Assembly (NCBI GenBank): GCA_046541575.1
Contig: JBKHDA010000004.1
Coordinates: 1 to 64,000 of the forward strand
Length of the DNA stretch: 64,000 nt
Source of the DNA: Halanaerobium sp046541575
GTDB lineage: Bacteria; Bacillota; Halanaerobiia; Halanaerobiales; Halanaerobiaceae
Direction of reading: 5' to 3'
The notes under the pieces were generated by a model that saw only the letters and a list, made by a program, of their open reading frames with translations, made no database searches and was not told where the DNA came from. Positions 18,520-27,710 of the stretch are shown piece after piece. Numbering within the stretch: position 1 is the first letter of the stretch; every line of letters starts with the position of its first letter. A program made the translations under genes and the position numbers.

Positions 18520-18828
18520 ATGAACGGTGAAGCTTTAGGTCTTATTGAAACTAAAGGTTTTATTGGAGCAGTTGAAGCTGCTGATGCTATGGTTAAAGCA
18601 GCTAATGTTAAACTTATAGGTTATGAAAAAATAGGTTCTGGTTTAATAACAGTTATGGTTAAAGGTGATGTAGGTGCAACTAAAGCTGCTACTGATGCAG
18701 GTGCAGCAGCAGCAGGTAGAGTGGGAGAATTGATTTCAGTTCACGTAATTCCAAGACCACATCAAGATGTAGAATCACTTTTACCTAAATTATTAAAAGA
18801 GGAAGAACTAAAAGAATCACAATTATAA
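18520..18828 (+). CDS. pduJ: Microcompartment shell hexamer protein PduJ/PduA
   Basis: A single BMC domain of 102 residues, very close to the product at 11308 through residue 88 (same pore K-I-G-S-G-L, same V-I-P-R-P-H), with an extra charged C-terminus. Shell loci usually carry two such close paralogues, PduA and PduJ; which is which here is assigned by position. AGAAGGGGG ribosome site. A stable intercistronic hairpin follows. Confidence 0.92.
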   Translation: MNGEALGLIETKGFIGAVEAADAMVKAANVKLIGYEKIGSGLITVMVKGDVGATKAATDAGAAAAGRVGELISVHVIPRPHQDVESLLPKLLKEEELKESQL

Positions 18829-18843
18829 GTTCTTTTTATAAAT

Positions 18844-18885
18844 ATAATCCCCCTTTATTCTAATTTAATTATGAAGGGGGATTAT
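18844..18885 (+). other. Intercistronic hairpin between pduJ and eutJ
   Basis: A perfect 12-bp stem (18844-18855 with 18874-18885) with an 18-nt loop. No T tract follows directly, so it is more likely an mRNA processing or stability element that sets shell protein levels above the downstream genes than a full terminator. Confidence 0.55.
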
Positions 18886-18925
18886 AAAAAATGATTTTAT
18901 TTTTTGATGGAGGATTATAACTGAT

Positions 18926-19753
18926 ATGGATAAATATGTGGAAAAAGCAAATTATACTTTAGATTTACTTGCAGAATTAATAGAAAAAAAACAAAAAAAT
19001 ATAGAGTATAAAGGTAAAATTAAGGCCGGGATTGATCTGGGTACAGCTAATCTTGTTTTAACTCTTCTTGACGAAGAAAACAGACCTCTTTTGGCTTCCA
19101 GTACAGCAGGAACAGTTGTTAGGGATGGTTTGGTTGTAGATTATATTGGTGCTATGAAAATCGTCAAAAATATGAAATTGGAATTAGAAAGTATATTAAA
19201 TAGAAAAATTGAAGATGCTGCCACCGCAGTACCACCTGGTACTGGAGTTAGAGACATAGATACATTTAAAAATGTAGTTCAGGGTGCAGGTTTTCAGGTG
19301 ACAGATGTTGTTGATGAGCCGACAGCCGCAGCAGCCGTACTTGGTATAAAAAGAGGAGTTGTTGTTGATATTGGTGGAGGAACAACGGGAATATCTATTC
19401 TGCAGAAAGGTGAGGTTGTTTATACTGCAGATGAAGCAACTGGAGGTACACATTTGAATCTTGTTATAGCTGGGGGTTTGAATATAAGTATTGAAAAAGC
19501 AGAAAAGATGAAAAGATCTCCTGAACATCAATCAGAAATTTTTCCAATGGTTATTCCAGTTATAGAAAAGATTGCATCGATTATTAATAATCATATAGGA
19601 AAATATAAGGCAGAAACTGTATATCTTGTCGGTGGGACAAGTGCTATTGATGGCATAGAAAAGGTGCTTGCAGAGAGAACAGGTTTAAAGATTGTTAAAC
19701 CTTCACAGCCCTTACTGGTAACTCCCCTCGGTATTGCCTTTTATTGTAGTTAG
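18926..19753 (+). CDS. eutJ: EutJ-type actin/Hsp70-fold chaperone
   Basis: A 275-residue ASKHA protein: A-G-I-D-L-G-T-A-N (phosphate 1), D-E-P-T-A-A-A, D-I-G-G-G-T-T-G (phosphate 2) and L-V-G-G-T-S-A-I (adenosine). It matches EutJ of ethanolamine microcompartments in length and motifs; its exact task is unproven in the family. EutJ inside a pdu operon replaces nothing, since pduG and pduH are present, so it is presumably an extra chaperone for cargo or for cofactor exchange. Ribosome site TGGAGG. Confidence 0.88.
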   Translation: MDKYVEKANYTLDLLAELIEKKQKNIEYKGKIKAGIDLGTANLVLTLLDEENRPLLASSTAGTVVRDGLVVDYIGAMKIVKNMKLELESILNRKIEDAATAVPPGTGVRDIDTFKNVVQGAGFQVTDVVDEPTAAAAVLGIKRGVVVDIGGGTTGISILQKGEVVYTADEATGGTHLNLVIAGGLNISIEKAEKMKRSPEHQSEIFPMVIPVIEKIASIINNHIGKYKAETVYLVGGTSAIDGIEKVLAERTGLKIVKPSQPLLVTPLGIAFYCS

Positions 19754-19773
19754 TTGAGGATGGAGGTAAGAAC

Positions 19774-20598
19774 ATGGCTGAAGTAAATGTTGAATTGATA
19801 AGTATAATTGTTAGAGAGGTTTTAAAATCACTTAACTTACAACAAAATACAAATTTAAAGACAAAGAAAATAACTGCTGTTTTTACAGGTGGTAAAATAG
19901 ATTATCAAAAAAGTATAGATCAGTTAAAAATACTTGATAATAAATTTAAGCCAGACTGGCAGTTGATTTTTTCCAAAAGTGCAGAAGAAATTTTAAATTC
20001 ACAAAAAATTGCTTCAGAATTAGGAGCAGAAATAGTAGATGGTAGATCCGCTCTCGCCAATATTAAAGAGAGAGACTTAATAATTGTTCCTATACTAACT
20101 ATGAATTCTGCTGCCAAGTTAGCTTCTCATATTTTAGATACTGATGTTACTTACTATATTTTTAAATCATTAATTTTAGGGATTCCAGTTATTGCAGCTA
20201 AAAATGCAGCTGATTTAAGTGGTGAAGGCTGGCAGGCAATGGGGTTAAATCAGATGATGGATCCTCTGATAGTTGATAATCAAAAAAACCTGGCAAAATT
20301 ACAGAGTTATGGGATAAAAGTTATTGATGCTTTAAAAATTACAGATACAGTTTTAAAAATATTTAATACTGAGAGTACTCAGAATGTGAGTTTTGATAAT
20401 GATTTTATAACTGAAAATGGCAGGTCAAATCAAAGTACAGCTCAAAATACTGTTTTTTTGGATAGTAAAGTGATTACTTACAGAGAAATCAATCCTCTGG
20501 CAGAGCATGTAGAGGTCGTACATGTAAGAGAAGATGCTGTGATTACACCATATGCTAGGGATATTGCCAAAAATAAAGGAATGATAATATGTTCATAG
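19774..20598 (+). CDS. pduM: PduM-like protein with flavoprotein-like N-terminal domain
   Basis: Three parts are visible. Residues 1-22 (V-E-L-I-S-I-I-V-R-E-V-L-K-S-L) form an encapsulation-type helix. Residues about 28-200 look like an HFCD flavoprotein fold (V-F-T-G-G near the start, V-P-I-L-T-M-N-S-A-A-K, G-I-P-V-I-A-A-K). Residues about 228-274 resemble the end of enterobacterial PduM (V-I-T-Y-R-E, then V-V-H-V-R-E-D-A-V-I-T-P-Y-A-R-D-I-A). Classical PduM is about 163 residues and structural in role; this product is 274. Flavin binding is an inference. It overlaps pduN by 10 nt, as expected for the pduM-pduN order. Confidence 0.75.
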   Translation: MAEVNVELISIIVREVLKSLNLQQNTNLKTKKITAVFTGGKIDYQKSIDQLKILDNKFKPDWQLIFSKSAEEILNSQKIASELGAEIVDGRSALANIKERDLIIVPILTMNSAAKLASHILDTDVTYYIFKSLILGIPVIAAKNAADLSGEGWQAMGLNQMMDPLIVDNQKNLAKLQSYGIKVIDALKITDTVLKIFNTESTQNVSFDNDFITENGRSNQSTAQNTVFLDSKVITYREINPLAEHVEVVHVREDAVITPYARDIAKNKGMIICS

Positions 20599-20864
20599 CA
20601 AAAGTAGTCGGTAATGTAGTTGCTACTCAAAAAGATGAGGGACTAGTAGGTACAAAGCTGCTTATAGTTTGTCCACAATTTGAAGAATTTAGGAAAGATA
20701 AGTGTGTGGTAGCAGTTGACAGTGTTGGTGCAGGTATTGGAGAAACAGTACTTGTAGTTAAAGGAAGTTCAGCCCGATTAACTGACCACCTAAAAAACAG
20801 TCCTATAGATCATGCAATAGTAGGGATTATTGATGAAATTGAACTCGATGAATCGAGTTTTTAG
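20589..20864 (+). CDS. pduN: Pentameric vertex protein PduN (EutN/CcmL family)
   Basis: A 91-residue BMV protein starting M-F-I-A-K-V-V-G-N-V-V-A-T-Q-K-D, the hallmark of the CcmL/EutN family, with L-L-I-V and D-S-V-G-A-G-I-G-E-T-V-L. Pentamers cap the corners of the shell. Its start lies within the end of pduM, so translation is coupled. A small hairpin (20842-20859) followed by five T lies at its end, just before the stop; it may weakly attenuate transcription. Confidence 0.95.
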   Translation: MFIAKVVGNVVATQKDEGLVGTKLLIVCPQFEEFRKDKCVVAVDSVGAGIGETVLVVKGSSARLTDHLKNSPIDHAIVGIIDEIELDESSF

Positions 20865-20876
20865 GAGGTGGTAACT

Positions 20877-21443
20877 TTGTCTTCTATTGCTACCAAAAAA
20901 GGTGATAAAGGGAAGACAAGTCTTTTGAGTGGAGAAAGAGTATTAAAATCTGATCCACAGGTTGAAGCCTATGGTGTTATAGATGAGTTGAACTCATGGC
21001 TTGGTTTAATCAGAGTAAAATGTCCTTATCAGGATATTAAAGATGTTATCTGTCAGGTGCAGAAAGATTTATTTATTTTATCAGCTGAATTAGCTTCCAG
21101 GCAAAAAAAATATAAAAAAAGAATTACCCAGGAAAATTTAGATTATATTGATCAAAAGTTAGATTATTATCAGGCTAATTTTAACTTCCATGGTTTTACA
21201 ATACCCGGACAGAGTGAACTGGGAAGCTATCTTGACATTAGTAGAACTATCTGCAGAAGAGCTGAAAGAAGAATGGTTTCTGCAGAATTAATAGATGAGG
21301 TAGAGTTTTCAGAACTGGTACACAGTTATGTTAATCGATTATCTGATTTAATCTATATTTTAAGCAGAACCTCTGACCAAAGAGATTTGATTGATTTAGT
21401 TACAGAGAAAGTCTATAAAATTTTAGAAAGCGAGGGATATTAA
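20877..21443 (+). CDS. pduO: ATP:cob(I)alamin adenosyltransferase (PduO type, N-terminal domain only)
   Basis: A 188-residue PduO-type adenosyltransferase: T-K-K-G-D-K-G-K-T at the N-terminus is the ATP loop, V-D/I-D-E-L-N-S is the second motif, and R-R-A-E-R-R is the third. It makes adenosylcobalamin for the dehydratase. The family protein in enterobacteria carries a second heme-binding domain; here that part is the next gene. TTG at 20877 is chosen over in-frame GTG at 20868 because GGAGGTG overlaps the GTG. Confidence 0.92.
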   Translation: MSSIATKKGDKGKTSLLSGERVLKSDPQVEAYGVIDELNSWLGLIRVKCPYQDIKDVICQVQKDLFILSAELASRQKKYKKRITQENLDYIDQKLDYYQANFNFHGFTIPGQSELGSYLDISRTICRRAERRMVSAELIDEVEFSELVHSYVNRLSDLIYILSRTSDQRDLIDLVTEKVYKILESEGY

Positions 21444-21444
21444 A

Positions 21445-21861
21445 ATGGTAATAAATCTTAATATTGCTGAAAAAATATCTGAAAAGTGTTTAGAAAAAGC
21501 AGAAAAAATTGACGTTCCTATGATTATTTCTGTTGTAGGAAATGACGGCAGATTAATTACTTTTAAAAAAATGGATGGTGCTCTTCCTGTAAGCATTAAA
21601 ATTTCTCAGGCTAAAGCTTATACAGCTTATGCTTTAAAAATGAGAAGTGATGAGTTAGGAGAACTTTCTCAGCCGGGTAAAATGCTGTATGGAATAGATA
21701 CTGTTTGTGACGATATAGTTCTTTTTGGTGGAGGATTTCCTCTTAAAGCAAATGGAGAAGTTATTGGAGCTTTAGGTGTAAGTGGTGGTTCAGTTGAAGA
21801 AGATATGTCTGTAGCTGAAGCAGGAGTAAAATTCTTTAATAACCGCTATACTAATAGTTGA
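21445..21861 (+). CDS. GlcG/HbpS-family protein (PduO C-terminal domain as a separate gene)
   Basis: A 138-residue GlcG/HbpS (DUF336-type) protein: V-P-M-I-I-S-V-V-G-N-D-G, K-A-Y-T-A-Y-A-L, F-G-G-G-F-P-L and I-G-A-L-G-V-S-G-G. The same domain forms the C-terminal half of long PduO proteins, where it binds heme or a corrinoid. The gene starts one base after the pduO stop, which supports a split of one ancestral gene or fusion in the other lineage. Cargo role inferred from context. Confidence 0.88.
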   Translation: MVINLNIAEKISEKCLEKAEKIDVPMIISVVGNDGRLITFKKMDGALPVSIKISQAKAYTAYALKMRSDELGELSQPGKMLYGIDTVCDDIVLFGGGFPLKANGEVIGALGVSGGSVEEDMSVAEAGVKFFNNRYTNS

Positions 21862-21886
21862 TGAATATTTTAAAGGAGGTAGGAGA

Positions 21887-23278
21887 ATGAATTTCAATAA
21901 AGAAGAGATCTCTCAAATAATCAATAAAGTAATTAAAGAACTGGATCAAAAATCTTCTGTTTCTGCTGGAGATTATGGTGTTTTTAAGACAATGGATTCA
22001 GCTATAAGTGCAGCCAAAAAAGCTCAAAATGAACTTCAGGTTAATTTTTCTGTTCAGGATAGAGAAAAATTAATTAGAGCAATGCGGGATGAAGCATTAA
22101 AACATGTCGAAATAATGTCAGAAATTGCAGTAGAAGAAACAGGTATGGGGCGCTGTGAGGATAAGGTTATAAAAAATAGATTGGCTATCAATAAAACTCC
22201 AGGTACTGAAGATTTAAGAACTGAAGCTTACAGTGGTAAAAATGGTTTAAGTATTTTAGAAGAAGCCCCATTTGGAGTAATTTGTGCTATAACACCTTCG
22301 ACAAATCCAAGTCCAACAGTAATTAATAATGCTATAAGTATGATAGCAGCCTGTAATAGTGTTGTTTTGAATCCACATCCTGGGGCAAAAAAGGTTTCGC
22401 TTTATGCTATGAAGATGCTCAATAAAGCTATTATTAATGCTGGTGGACCGGAAAATCTGCTTACTGCAGTTGCTGAGCCAACACTGCAGACTGTAGAAAA
22501 ATGTATGAAAGACCAAAGAATCGATATGCTGGTTGTTACAGGTGGACATGGTGTTGTAAATGCTGCCCTTTCCTCAGGTAAAAAAGCTATTGGTGCAGGA
22601 GCTGGAAATCCTCCGGTTTTAGTTGATGATACTGTTGATATTGCTAAAGCTGCTTCTGATATTGTAAAAGGAGCAAGTATTGATAATAATATATTATGTA
22701 CTTCAGAAAAAGCAATAGTTGCTTTAGAATCAATTGCAGATGATTTAATAACAGAGATGGAAGCAAATAATGCTCAGTTAGTTAAAAATATTAAAGCACT
22801 TGAAGATTTAATATTAACTGAAGATGGAGGTATAAATAAAAAATATATCGGCAAAAATGCAGCCTATATTTTAAAAGAGGCAGGATTAAAAGCTAAAAGT
22901 GAAGATTTGCGTTTAGTTATTGTAGATGTTGATATAGATCATCCTTTTGTAAGGAAAGAACAATTAATGCCGGTTACTCCACTAGTAAGAGCCAGAAATT
23001 TTGAAGAAGCAATGGAAATGGGTGTCTTAATTGAAAATGGTAATCGACATTCTGCGATTATCCATTCTAAAAATGTTGATAACTTAACAGCATTTGCTAA
23101 AAGAATTGGTACAACTATTTATGTCAAAAATGCTCCTTCTTATGCAGGATTGGGTGCTGGTGGAGAAGGTTTTTCTTCCTTTACAATCGCCGGGCCAACT
23201 GGAGAGGGAATTACTTCTGCAAGAACATTTACCAGAAAAAGAAGATGTATTTTAGTAGATGGATTTTCTATAATCTAA
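21887..23278 (+). CDS. pduP: CoA-acylating propionaldehyde dehydrogenase with encapsulation peptide
   Basis: The 463-residue aldehyde dehydrogenase oxidises propanal (or 3-hydroxypropanal) to the acyl-CoA with NAD+. The first 20 residues (E-E-I-S-Q-I-I-N-K-V-I-K-E-L) are the encapsulation helix. T-P-S-T-N-P-S-P-T, G-A-G-A-G-N-P-P-V-L-V-D and the catalytic cysteine at residue 271 in N-N-I-L-C-T-S-E are visible. Normal length. The strong ribosome site AAAGGAGGTAGGAG precedes the ATG. Confidence 0.96.
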   Translation: MNFNKEEISQIINKVIKELDQKSSVSAGDYGVFKTMDSAISAAKKAQNELQVNFSVQDREKLIRAMRDEALKHVEIMSEIAVEETGMGRCEDKVIKNRLAINKTPGTEDLRTEAYSGKNGLSILEEAPFGVICAITPSTNPSPTVINNAISMIAACNSVVLNPHPGAKKVSLYAMKMLNKAIINAGGPENLLTAVAEPTLQTVEKCMKDQRIDMLVVTGGHGVVNAALSSGKKAIGAGAGNPPVLVDDTVDIAKAASDIVKGASIDNNILCTSEKAIVALESIADDLITEMEANNAQLVKNIKALEDLILTEDGGINKKYIGKNAAYILKEAGLKAKSEDLRLVIVDVDIDHPFVRKEQLMPVTPLVRARNFEEAMEMGVLIENGNRHSAIIHSKNVDNLTAFAKRIGTTIYVKNAPSYAGLGAGGEGFSSFTIAGPTGEGITSARTFTRKRRCILVDGFSII

Positions 23279-23325
23279 ACTAAAACTGTTTGGTAATTTG
23301 ATTAATGGATGAGAGGGGTTGTAAT

Positions 23326-24669
23326 ATGAGCCTTATTGATAAAATAGCAGCAGCGGGAGTGGTTGGGGCCGGCGGTGCTGGTTTTCCTACTCATGTTAAA
23401 TATGACACTGAAGCTGAATATTTAATTATAAATGGAGCCGAATGTGAGCCATTACTGCGCTCAGATAAGTTTTTGATGAGTAATTTTCCAGAAGAAATTA
23501 TTGAGGGCATAAAAATGATTGCAGACAGTATTGGAGTCGAGCATACTGTTTTTGCAATTAAGAAAAAATATGAAAATGAATATGCATGTTTAAAAAGAGT
23601 TATAGATGATAAAGGATATGAAATTGAATTTTTTTTAATGGATAGTTTCTATCCTGCCGGTGATGAACATACTATGGTTTTAGACATTACCGGTAGAATT
23701 GTGCCTGAAATGGGTATACCACTAGAAGTAGGATGTGTAGTCACTAATGTTGGAACTATTTATAATAGTTATCGTGCAGACCAAAATCAAGCTGTGGTCG
23801 ATAAATATGTATCAGTTTTAGCTGAGGTAAATGAGCCGAGAATCGTAAAAGTTCCTATTGGAACTCCTGTGCGAGAATGCATTAAAGCAGCAGGAGGAAG
23901 TACTCTGGACGAATTTGCTGTTATTGTTGGGGGTCCAATGATGGGTAATAATTTAGTAGAAAAAGATGAAATTGATAATGCAGTAATAACAAAAACAGAT
24001 GGCTCAATAATAATTTTACCCAGAGATCAATTTGTAATTGAAAGAAATCAGCAGAGTATGGAGCATATAAAAAATAAGGCAAAAGCTGCCTGTATACAGT
24101 GTACACTCTGCACAGAATACTGTCCTCGCTATTTAAATGGTCACGGTCTAGAACCACACAGAATAATGAGAGCTCTGGCTTATGAAGAAGTAGATTCAGC
24201 TGAAGTCTTTAAATCAGCTCAGCTCTGCTGCCTCTGTGGAATATGTGAACTATATGCCTGTCCAATGGCTTTATCTCCAAGACTGGTTAATGAGTATTAT
24301 ATAGAACAGGCTGATGAAAAATATGAAAGTAGTAAAACTGAGTATGAAGTTCATCCAATGCGGGAGTACAGAAAAATACCAACAGATAGACAGATAGCAA
24401 GATTAGATTTAAATAAATATAATCATCAACCGCTTCATGATTTAGTAGAATTAGAAGTAGATGAGGTTATAATTCCTTTAAGTCAGCATATTGGTGCACC
24501 GGCTGAATTAGCTGTAAGTGAAGGTCAAATGGTTGAAAGAGGGGATTTGATTGGCAGAGCCAGAGAAAATGCCTTAAGTGTCAATATTCATGCAAGTATA
24601 AGTGGGATAGTAAAAAAAGTAGATAATAATAATGTAATTATAAGTAAAAGTGCAGAGGTGGTATTATGA
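23326..24669 (+). CDS. pduS: PduS cobalamin reductase (RnfC-like iron-sulfur flavoprotein)
   Basis: The 447-residue RnfC-like protein has an N-terminal G-V-V-G-A-G-G-A-G-F-P-T-H (FMN/NADH domain). Two four-cysteine clusters follow: C-I-Q-C-T-L-C-T-E-Y-C-P at about 255-266 and C-C-L-C-G-I-C-E-L-Y-A-C-P near 300-312. In the family it reduces cob(III)alamin for PduO and interacts with PduT. ATG at 23326 is preferred to an in-frame ATG at 23305 because GAGAGGGG lies between them. It overlaps pduT by 4 nt. Confidence 0.94.
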   Translation: MSLIDKIAAAGVVGAGGAGFPTHVKYDTEAEYLIINGAECEPLLRSDKFLMSNFPEEIIEGIKMIADSIGVEHTVFAIKKKYENEYACLKRVIDDKGYEIEFFLMDSFYPAGDEHTMVLDITGRIVPEMGIPLEVGCVVTNVGTIYNSYRADQNQAVVDKYVSVLAEVNEPRIVKVPIGTPVRECIKAAGGSTLDEFAVIVGGPMMGNNLVEKDEIDNAVITKTDGSIIILPRDQFVIERNQQSMEHIKNKAKAACIQCTLCTEYCPRYLNGHGLEPHRIMRALAYEEVDSAEVFKSAQLCCLCGICELYACPMALSPRLVNEYYIEQADEKYESSKTEYEVHPMREYRKIPTDRQIARLDLNKYNHQPLHDLVELEVDEVIIPLSQHIGAPAELAVSEGQMVERGDLIGRARENALSVNIHASISGIVKKVDNNNVIISKSAEVVL

Positions 24670-25214
24670 TAAGAACAATAGGCATGCTTGAATTTAATTC
24701 CATAAGCCAGGGAATCAAAGTGGCAGATGTTATGAAAAAAGCTGCTGATGTAAGTTTGATTCTGGCTCAGCCGAATTGTCCTGGTAAATATACAATTTTA
24801 ATTTCGGGTGATGTTAGTGCTGTAAAATCATCAATTGCTTCCGGTAAAGCAGCTTCAGGTCCATTTTTAGTAGACCATATGATAGTGTCTAGAATTCATG
24901 AAGACCTAATCAGCGCGATTAATGGTACAACAGAAGTAGAAGCTGTTAATGCTGTTGGAGTGCTCGAATATTTTTCAATGCCGAGTGCTATTATAGGAGC
25001 AGATGCTGCTGCTAAGGCCTCTGATGTTAAACTGATTCAGGTTAGACTGGGTACAGGTCTTGGAGGCAAAGCATATGTTAGTTTCACTGGAGATGTAAGT
25101 GCTGTACAGCAGGCTTTAAATGCAGGTGAAGCAGTAACTCAGGGTAATGGAATGCTGTATAATAAAGTATTTATTTCTTCACCGGATAAAGAAGTTTTCG
25201 CAAGCCTACTTTAG
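24666..25214 (+). CDS. pduT: Tandem-BMC shell protein PduT with iron-sulfur pore cysteine
   Basis: Two BMC domains in 182 residues (about 1-88 and 95-182). The cysteine at residue 38 in N-C-P-G-K-Y is at exactly the position of the PduT cysteine that holds a 4Fe-4S cluster at the centre of the trimer. It is thought to pass electrons across the shell, in partnership with PduS. The ATGA overlap with pduS fits this. A second, separate PduT-like gene lies at 54816. Confidence 0.95.
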   Translation: MIRTIGMLEFNSISQGIKVADVMKKAADVSLILAQPNCPGKYTILISGDVSAVKSSIASGKAASGPFLVDHMIVSRIHEDLISAINGTTEVEAVNAVGVLEYFSMPSAIIGADAAAKASDVKLIQVRLGTGLGGKAYVSFTGDVSAVQQALNAGEAVTQGNGMLYNKVFISSPDKEVFASLL

Positions 25215-25292
25215 ATCAGCTTATTTTATATTTATTTCTTAAGAATATAAATTTATAGATTTTAAATTAGATCTTACCAAGGAGGTGAAGGA

Positions 25293-26429
25293 GTGAATTC
25301 ATTTGACTTTGAATTTCAAATAAAAACAAAAATTAAATTCGGACAGAATAAAATTAGAGAATTAAACAGTAGTCTTTATTCTCTGGGAGCAGAAAGGCTG
25401 ATGATTATTGCTGATCGTGGAGTTATAGAGGCAGGTTTAATTGATAAAGTTGAAACAGTTCTGAAAAAATCTAAACTTGAATATTTTATCTTTGATCAGG
25501 TAAAACCGGATCCCACTCTTGCAATAGTTGATGCTGGAATCAAATATGTTCTGAAAAATAATATTGATTCTCTGCTTGCTGTTGGTGGGGGCAGTCCCAT
25601 TGATACTGCTAAAGCAGTCAGATCTGCCTTTTTAAATAAAAATCTTGCAGAAAACTTAGCTGTTGATAAACTGCCGCTGATTACAGTGCCAACTACTTCA
25701 GGTTCCGGCAGTGAGGTTACTAAAGCAATTGTAATTACAGATGAAAATACTAAAAGAAAATTTGCTGCAGCTGATGAGAGCCTGGCTCCAGATCTGGCTG
25801 TTGTTGATCCAGTGATGACTGCAACTCAGCCTCCTAATCTGACTGCTATTGGAGGTATGGATGCTTTAAGCCACTGCATAGAATCATATCTTTCACATGA
25901 GGCGGTACTGCCTTTTGAAATGATTGCAACTAAGGGTATAGAAATGGTAAAGGATTATCTTCGTCCTGCAGTAGGTAACGGCAGTAATATGGCTGCTCGC
26001 GAAGGAATGGCACTGGCCAGCCTATTTGGAGGTATTTCACTTAGTAATTGTGGTCTGGGTCTGGCTCATGCAATTGCTCATCCCCTGGGAGGAAAATTCA
26101 ATATCCCCCATGGACTGGCCAATGCTATAATCTTACCACATGTTATGAAATTTAATATAATTGCTAATCCCAAAAAGTTTTGTCATATCGCTCAGATTTT
26201 TGGGGTAAATATTGATAGTTTGACTCAAATGGAAGCTGCCCAGAAAGCAGTTACAGAAGTAAATAATCTCAAAAGAGATATTGGCCTAACTCAGAGTTTA
26301 AAAGACTTTGGTGTAGATGGATTTGAGGAGATAGCTGAACTTGCCCTGGAAGAAAAATTAATGCTGAAAAGCAATCCAAGACCTGTGGAGAAAAATGATA
26401 TTATAAAAATCCTTAAAGAAGCTTACTAA
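25293..26429 (+). CDS. pduQ: Iron-containing alcohol dehydrogenase, 1-propanol/1,3-propanediol type
   Basis: A 378-residue group III alcohol dehydrogenase. G-G-G-S-P-I-D-T-A-K (NAD site), and the iron ligands in the D-x-x-x-H region G-M-D-A-L-S-H-C-I-E, H-A-I-A-H-P-L and H-G-L-A-N-A are all present. It reduces the aldehyde to the alcohol and regenerates NAD+ for PduP. No encapsulation helix is evident. GTG start with GGAGGTGA 4 nt upstream. There is a 78-nt AT-rich gap after pduT. Confidence 0.92.
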   Translation: MNSFDFEFQIKTKIKFGQNKIRELNSSLYSLGAERLMIIADRGVIEAGLIDKVETVLKKSKLEYFIFDQVKPDPTLAIVDAGIKYVLKNNIDSLLAVGGGSPIDTAKAVRSAFLNKNLAENLAVDKLPLITVPTTSGSGSEVTKAIVITDENTKRKFAAADESLAPDLAVVDPVMTATQPPNLTAIGGMDALSHCIESYLSHEAVLPFEMIATKGIEMVKDYLRPAVGNGSNMAAREGMALASLFGGISLSNCGLGLAHAIAHPLGGKFNIPHGLANAIILPHVMKFNIIANPKKFCHIAQIFGVNIDSLTQMEAAQKAVTEVNNLKRDIGLTQSLKDFGVDGFEEIAELALEEKLMLKSNPRPVEKNDIIKILKEAY

Positions 26430-26452
26430 GTTATAAAAAGGAGATAGAAATT

Positions 26453-27682
26453 ATGAATGTATTTGTATTAAACTGTGGAAGTTCATCTTTAAAATATCAG
26501 TTAATAAACATGAAAAATGAAAAAGTTATAGCCAGAGGACTTGTAGAAAAAATTGGAGAAAATACATCCTATTTAAAACACGAAGCTGACGCTCATGACG
26601 AAGTTAAAATAGAGAAAAAAATTAAAGACCATAACCAGGCAATAGAAATGGTACTTGAGGTTCTACAGAGCAAAGAACACGGTGTAATAGATAATATGGA
26701 TCAGATAAATGTTGTAGGACACAGGGTTGTCCATGGAGGAGATAAATTTTCAGGCTCAGTTTTAATTAATCAAGAACTAATAAATGCTTTAAAAGATAAT
26801 ATCAAGTTAGCTCCTCTCCATAATCCAGCCAATATAATGGGAATTGAAGTCAGCAGAAAGTTAATGCCGAAAACGCCAGATGTAGGTGTATTTGATACTG
26901 CTTTTCACCAGACTATGGAGGCAGAATCTTATCTTTATGCATTACCTTATGAGTGGTATGAGGAAAATGGAGTTCGCAGATATGGTTTTCACGGCACCTC
27001 TCATAAATATGTTTCAGAAAGAGGAGCAGAAATATTAAATAAAGATTATAATTCTCTTAAAATTATAAGCTGTCACCTCGGCAATGGGGCCAGTATGGCA
27101 GCAATTGATGGAGGTAAAGTTATAGATACCAGTATGGGTTTAACACCGCTTGAAGGGCTGGTAATGGGTACTCGCTCTGGAGATTTAGATGCAGGTATAA
27201 TTCCTTATATTATGAGAGAAAGAAAGATGAGTATTGAAGAGATTGATCAGGCTTTAAATAAAGAAAGTGGAGTACTTGGTATTTCTGGTGTCAGTAATGA
27301 TTTTAGAGATATCTCAGAAGCGGCTGAAGCTGGCAATAAAAGAGCTCAACTTGCAGTTGATATTTTCTGCCGCAGTGTAAAAAAATATATTGGCTCTTAT
27401 GCAGCACTGCTGGGTGATATTGATTTACTTATTTTTACAGCTGGAATTGGAGAAAATGCAGTTAATATTCGTACTAAAATATTATCAGATATGGAGTGTT
27501 TAGGCATCAGTCTAAATAAAGAAAAAAATAAACTGCGGGGAGAAGAAGTTAAGATAAGTTCTGAAGATTCAAAGGTAGATGTTTATGTAATTCCTACCAA
27601 CGAAGAGCTCGTAATTGCCAGAGAAGCAAAAAATATTATAGAAAATCATATAAAAAAAATAGTTGAAGAGATGTTCAAATAA
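26453..27682 (+). CDS. pduW: Acetate/propionate kinase
   Basis: A 409-residue acetokinase family protein: N-C-G-S-S-S-L-K-Y at the start, V-G-H-R-V-V-H-G-G, F-D-T-A-F-H-Q-T, G-F-H-G-T-S-H and T-A-G-I-G-E-N. It transfers the phosphate of propionyl (or acetyl or 3-hydroxypropionyl) phosphate to ADP. Position in the operon suggests the PduW role; the family cannot be told from housekeeping AckA by sequence. There is no encapsulation helix, so it probably acts in the cytosol. Confidence 0.92.
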   Translation: MNVFVLNCGSSSLKYQLINMKNEKVIARGLVEKIGENTSYLKHEADAHDEVKIEKKIKDHNQAIEMVLEVLQSKEHGVIDNMDQINVVGHRVVHGGDKFSGSVLINQELINALKDNIKLAPLHNPANIMGIEVSRKLMPKTPDVGVFDTAFHQTMEAESYLYALPYEWYEENGVRRYGFHGTSHKYVSERGAEILNKDYNSLKIISCHLGNGASMAAIDGGKVIDTSMGLTPLEGLVMGTRSGDLDAGIIPYIMRERKMSIEEIDQALNKESGVLGISGVSNDFRDISEAAEAGNKRAQLAVDIFCRSVKKYIGSYAALLGDIDLLIFTAGIGENAVNIRTKILSDMECLGISLNKEKNKLRGEEVKISSEDSKVDVYVIPTNEELVIAREAKNIIENHIKKIVEEMFK

Positions 27683-27710
27683 ATAGGAGATTATTTCCGG
27701 AGGAGATAAT

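Noticed and set aside
20842..20862. Hairpin with five T at the end of pduN as a true terminator
   Set aside because: The stem is only 7 bp and lies inside the coding end and directly before the pduO ribosome site; downstream genes belong to the same operon.
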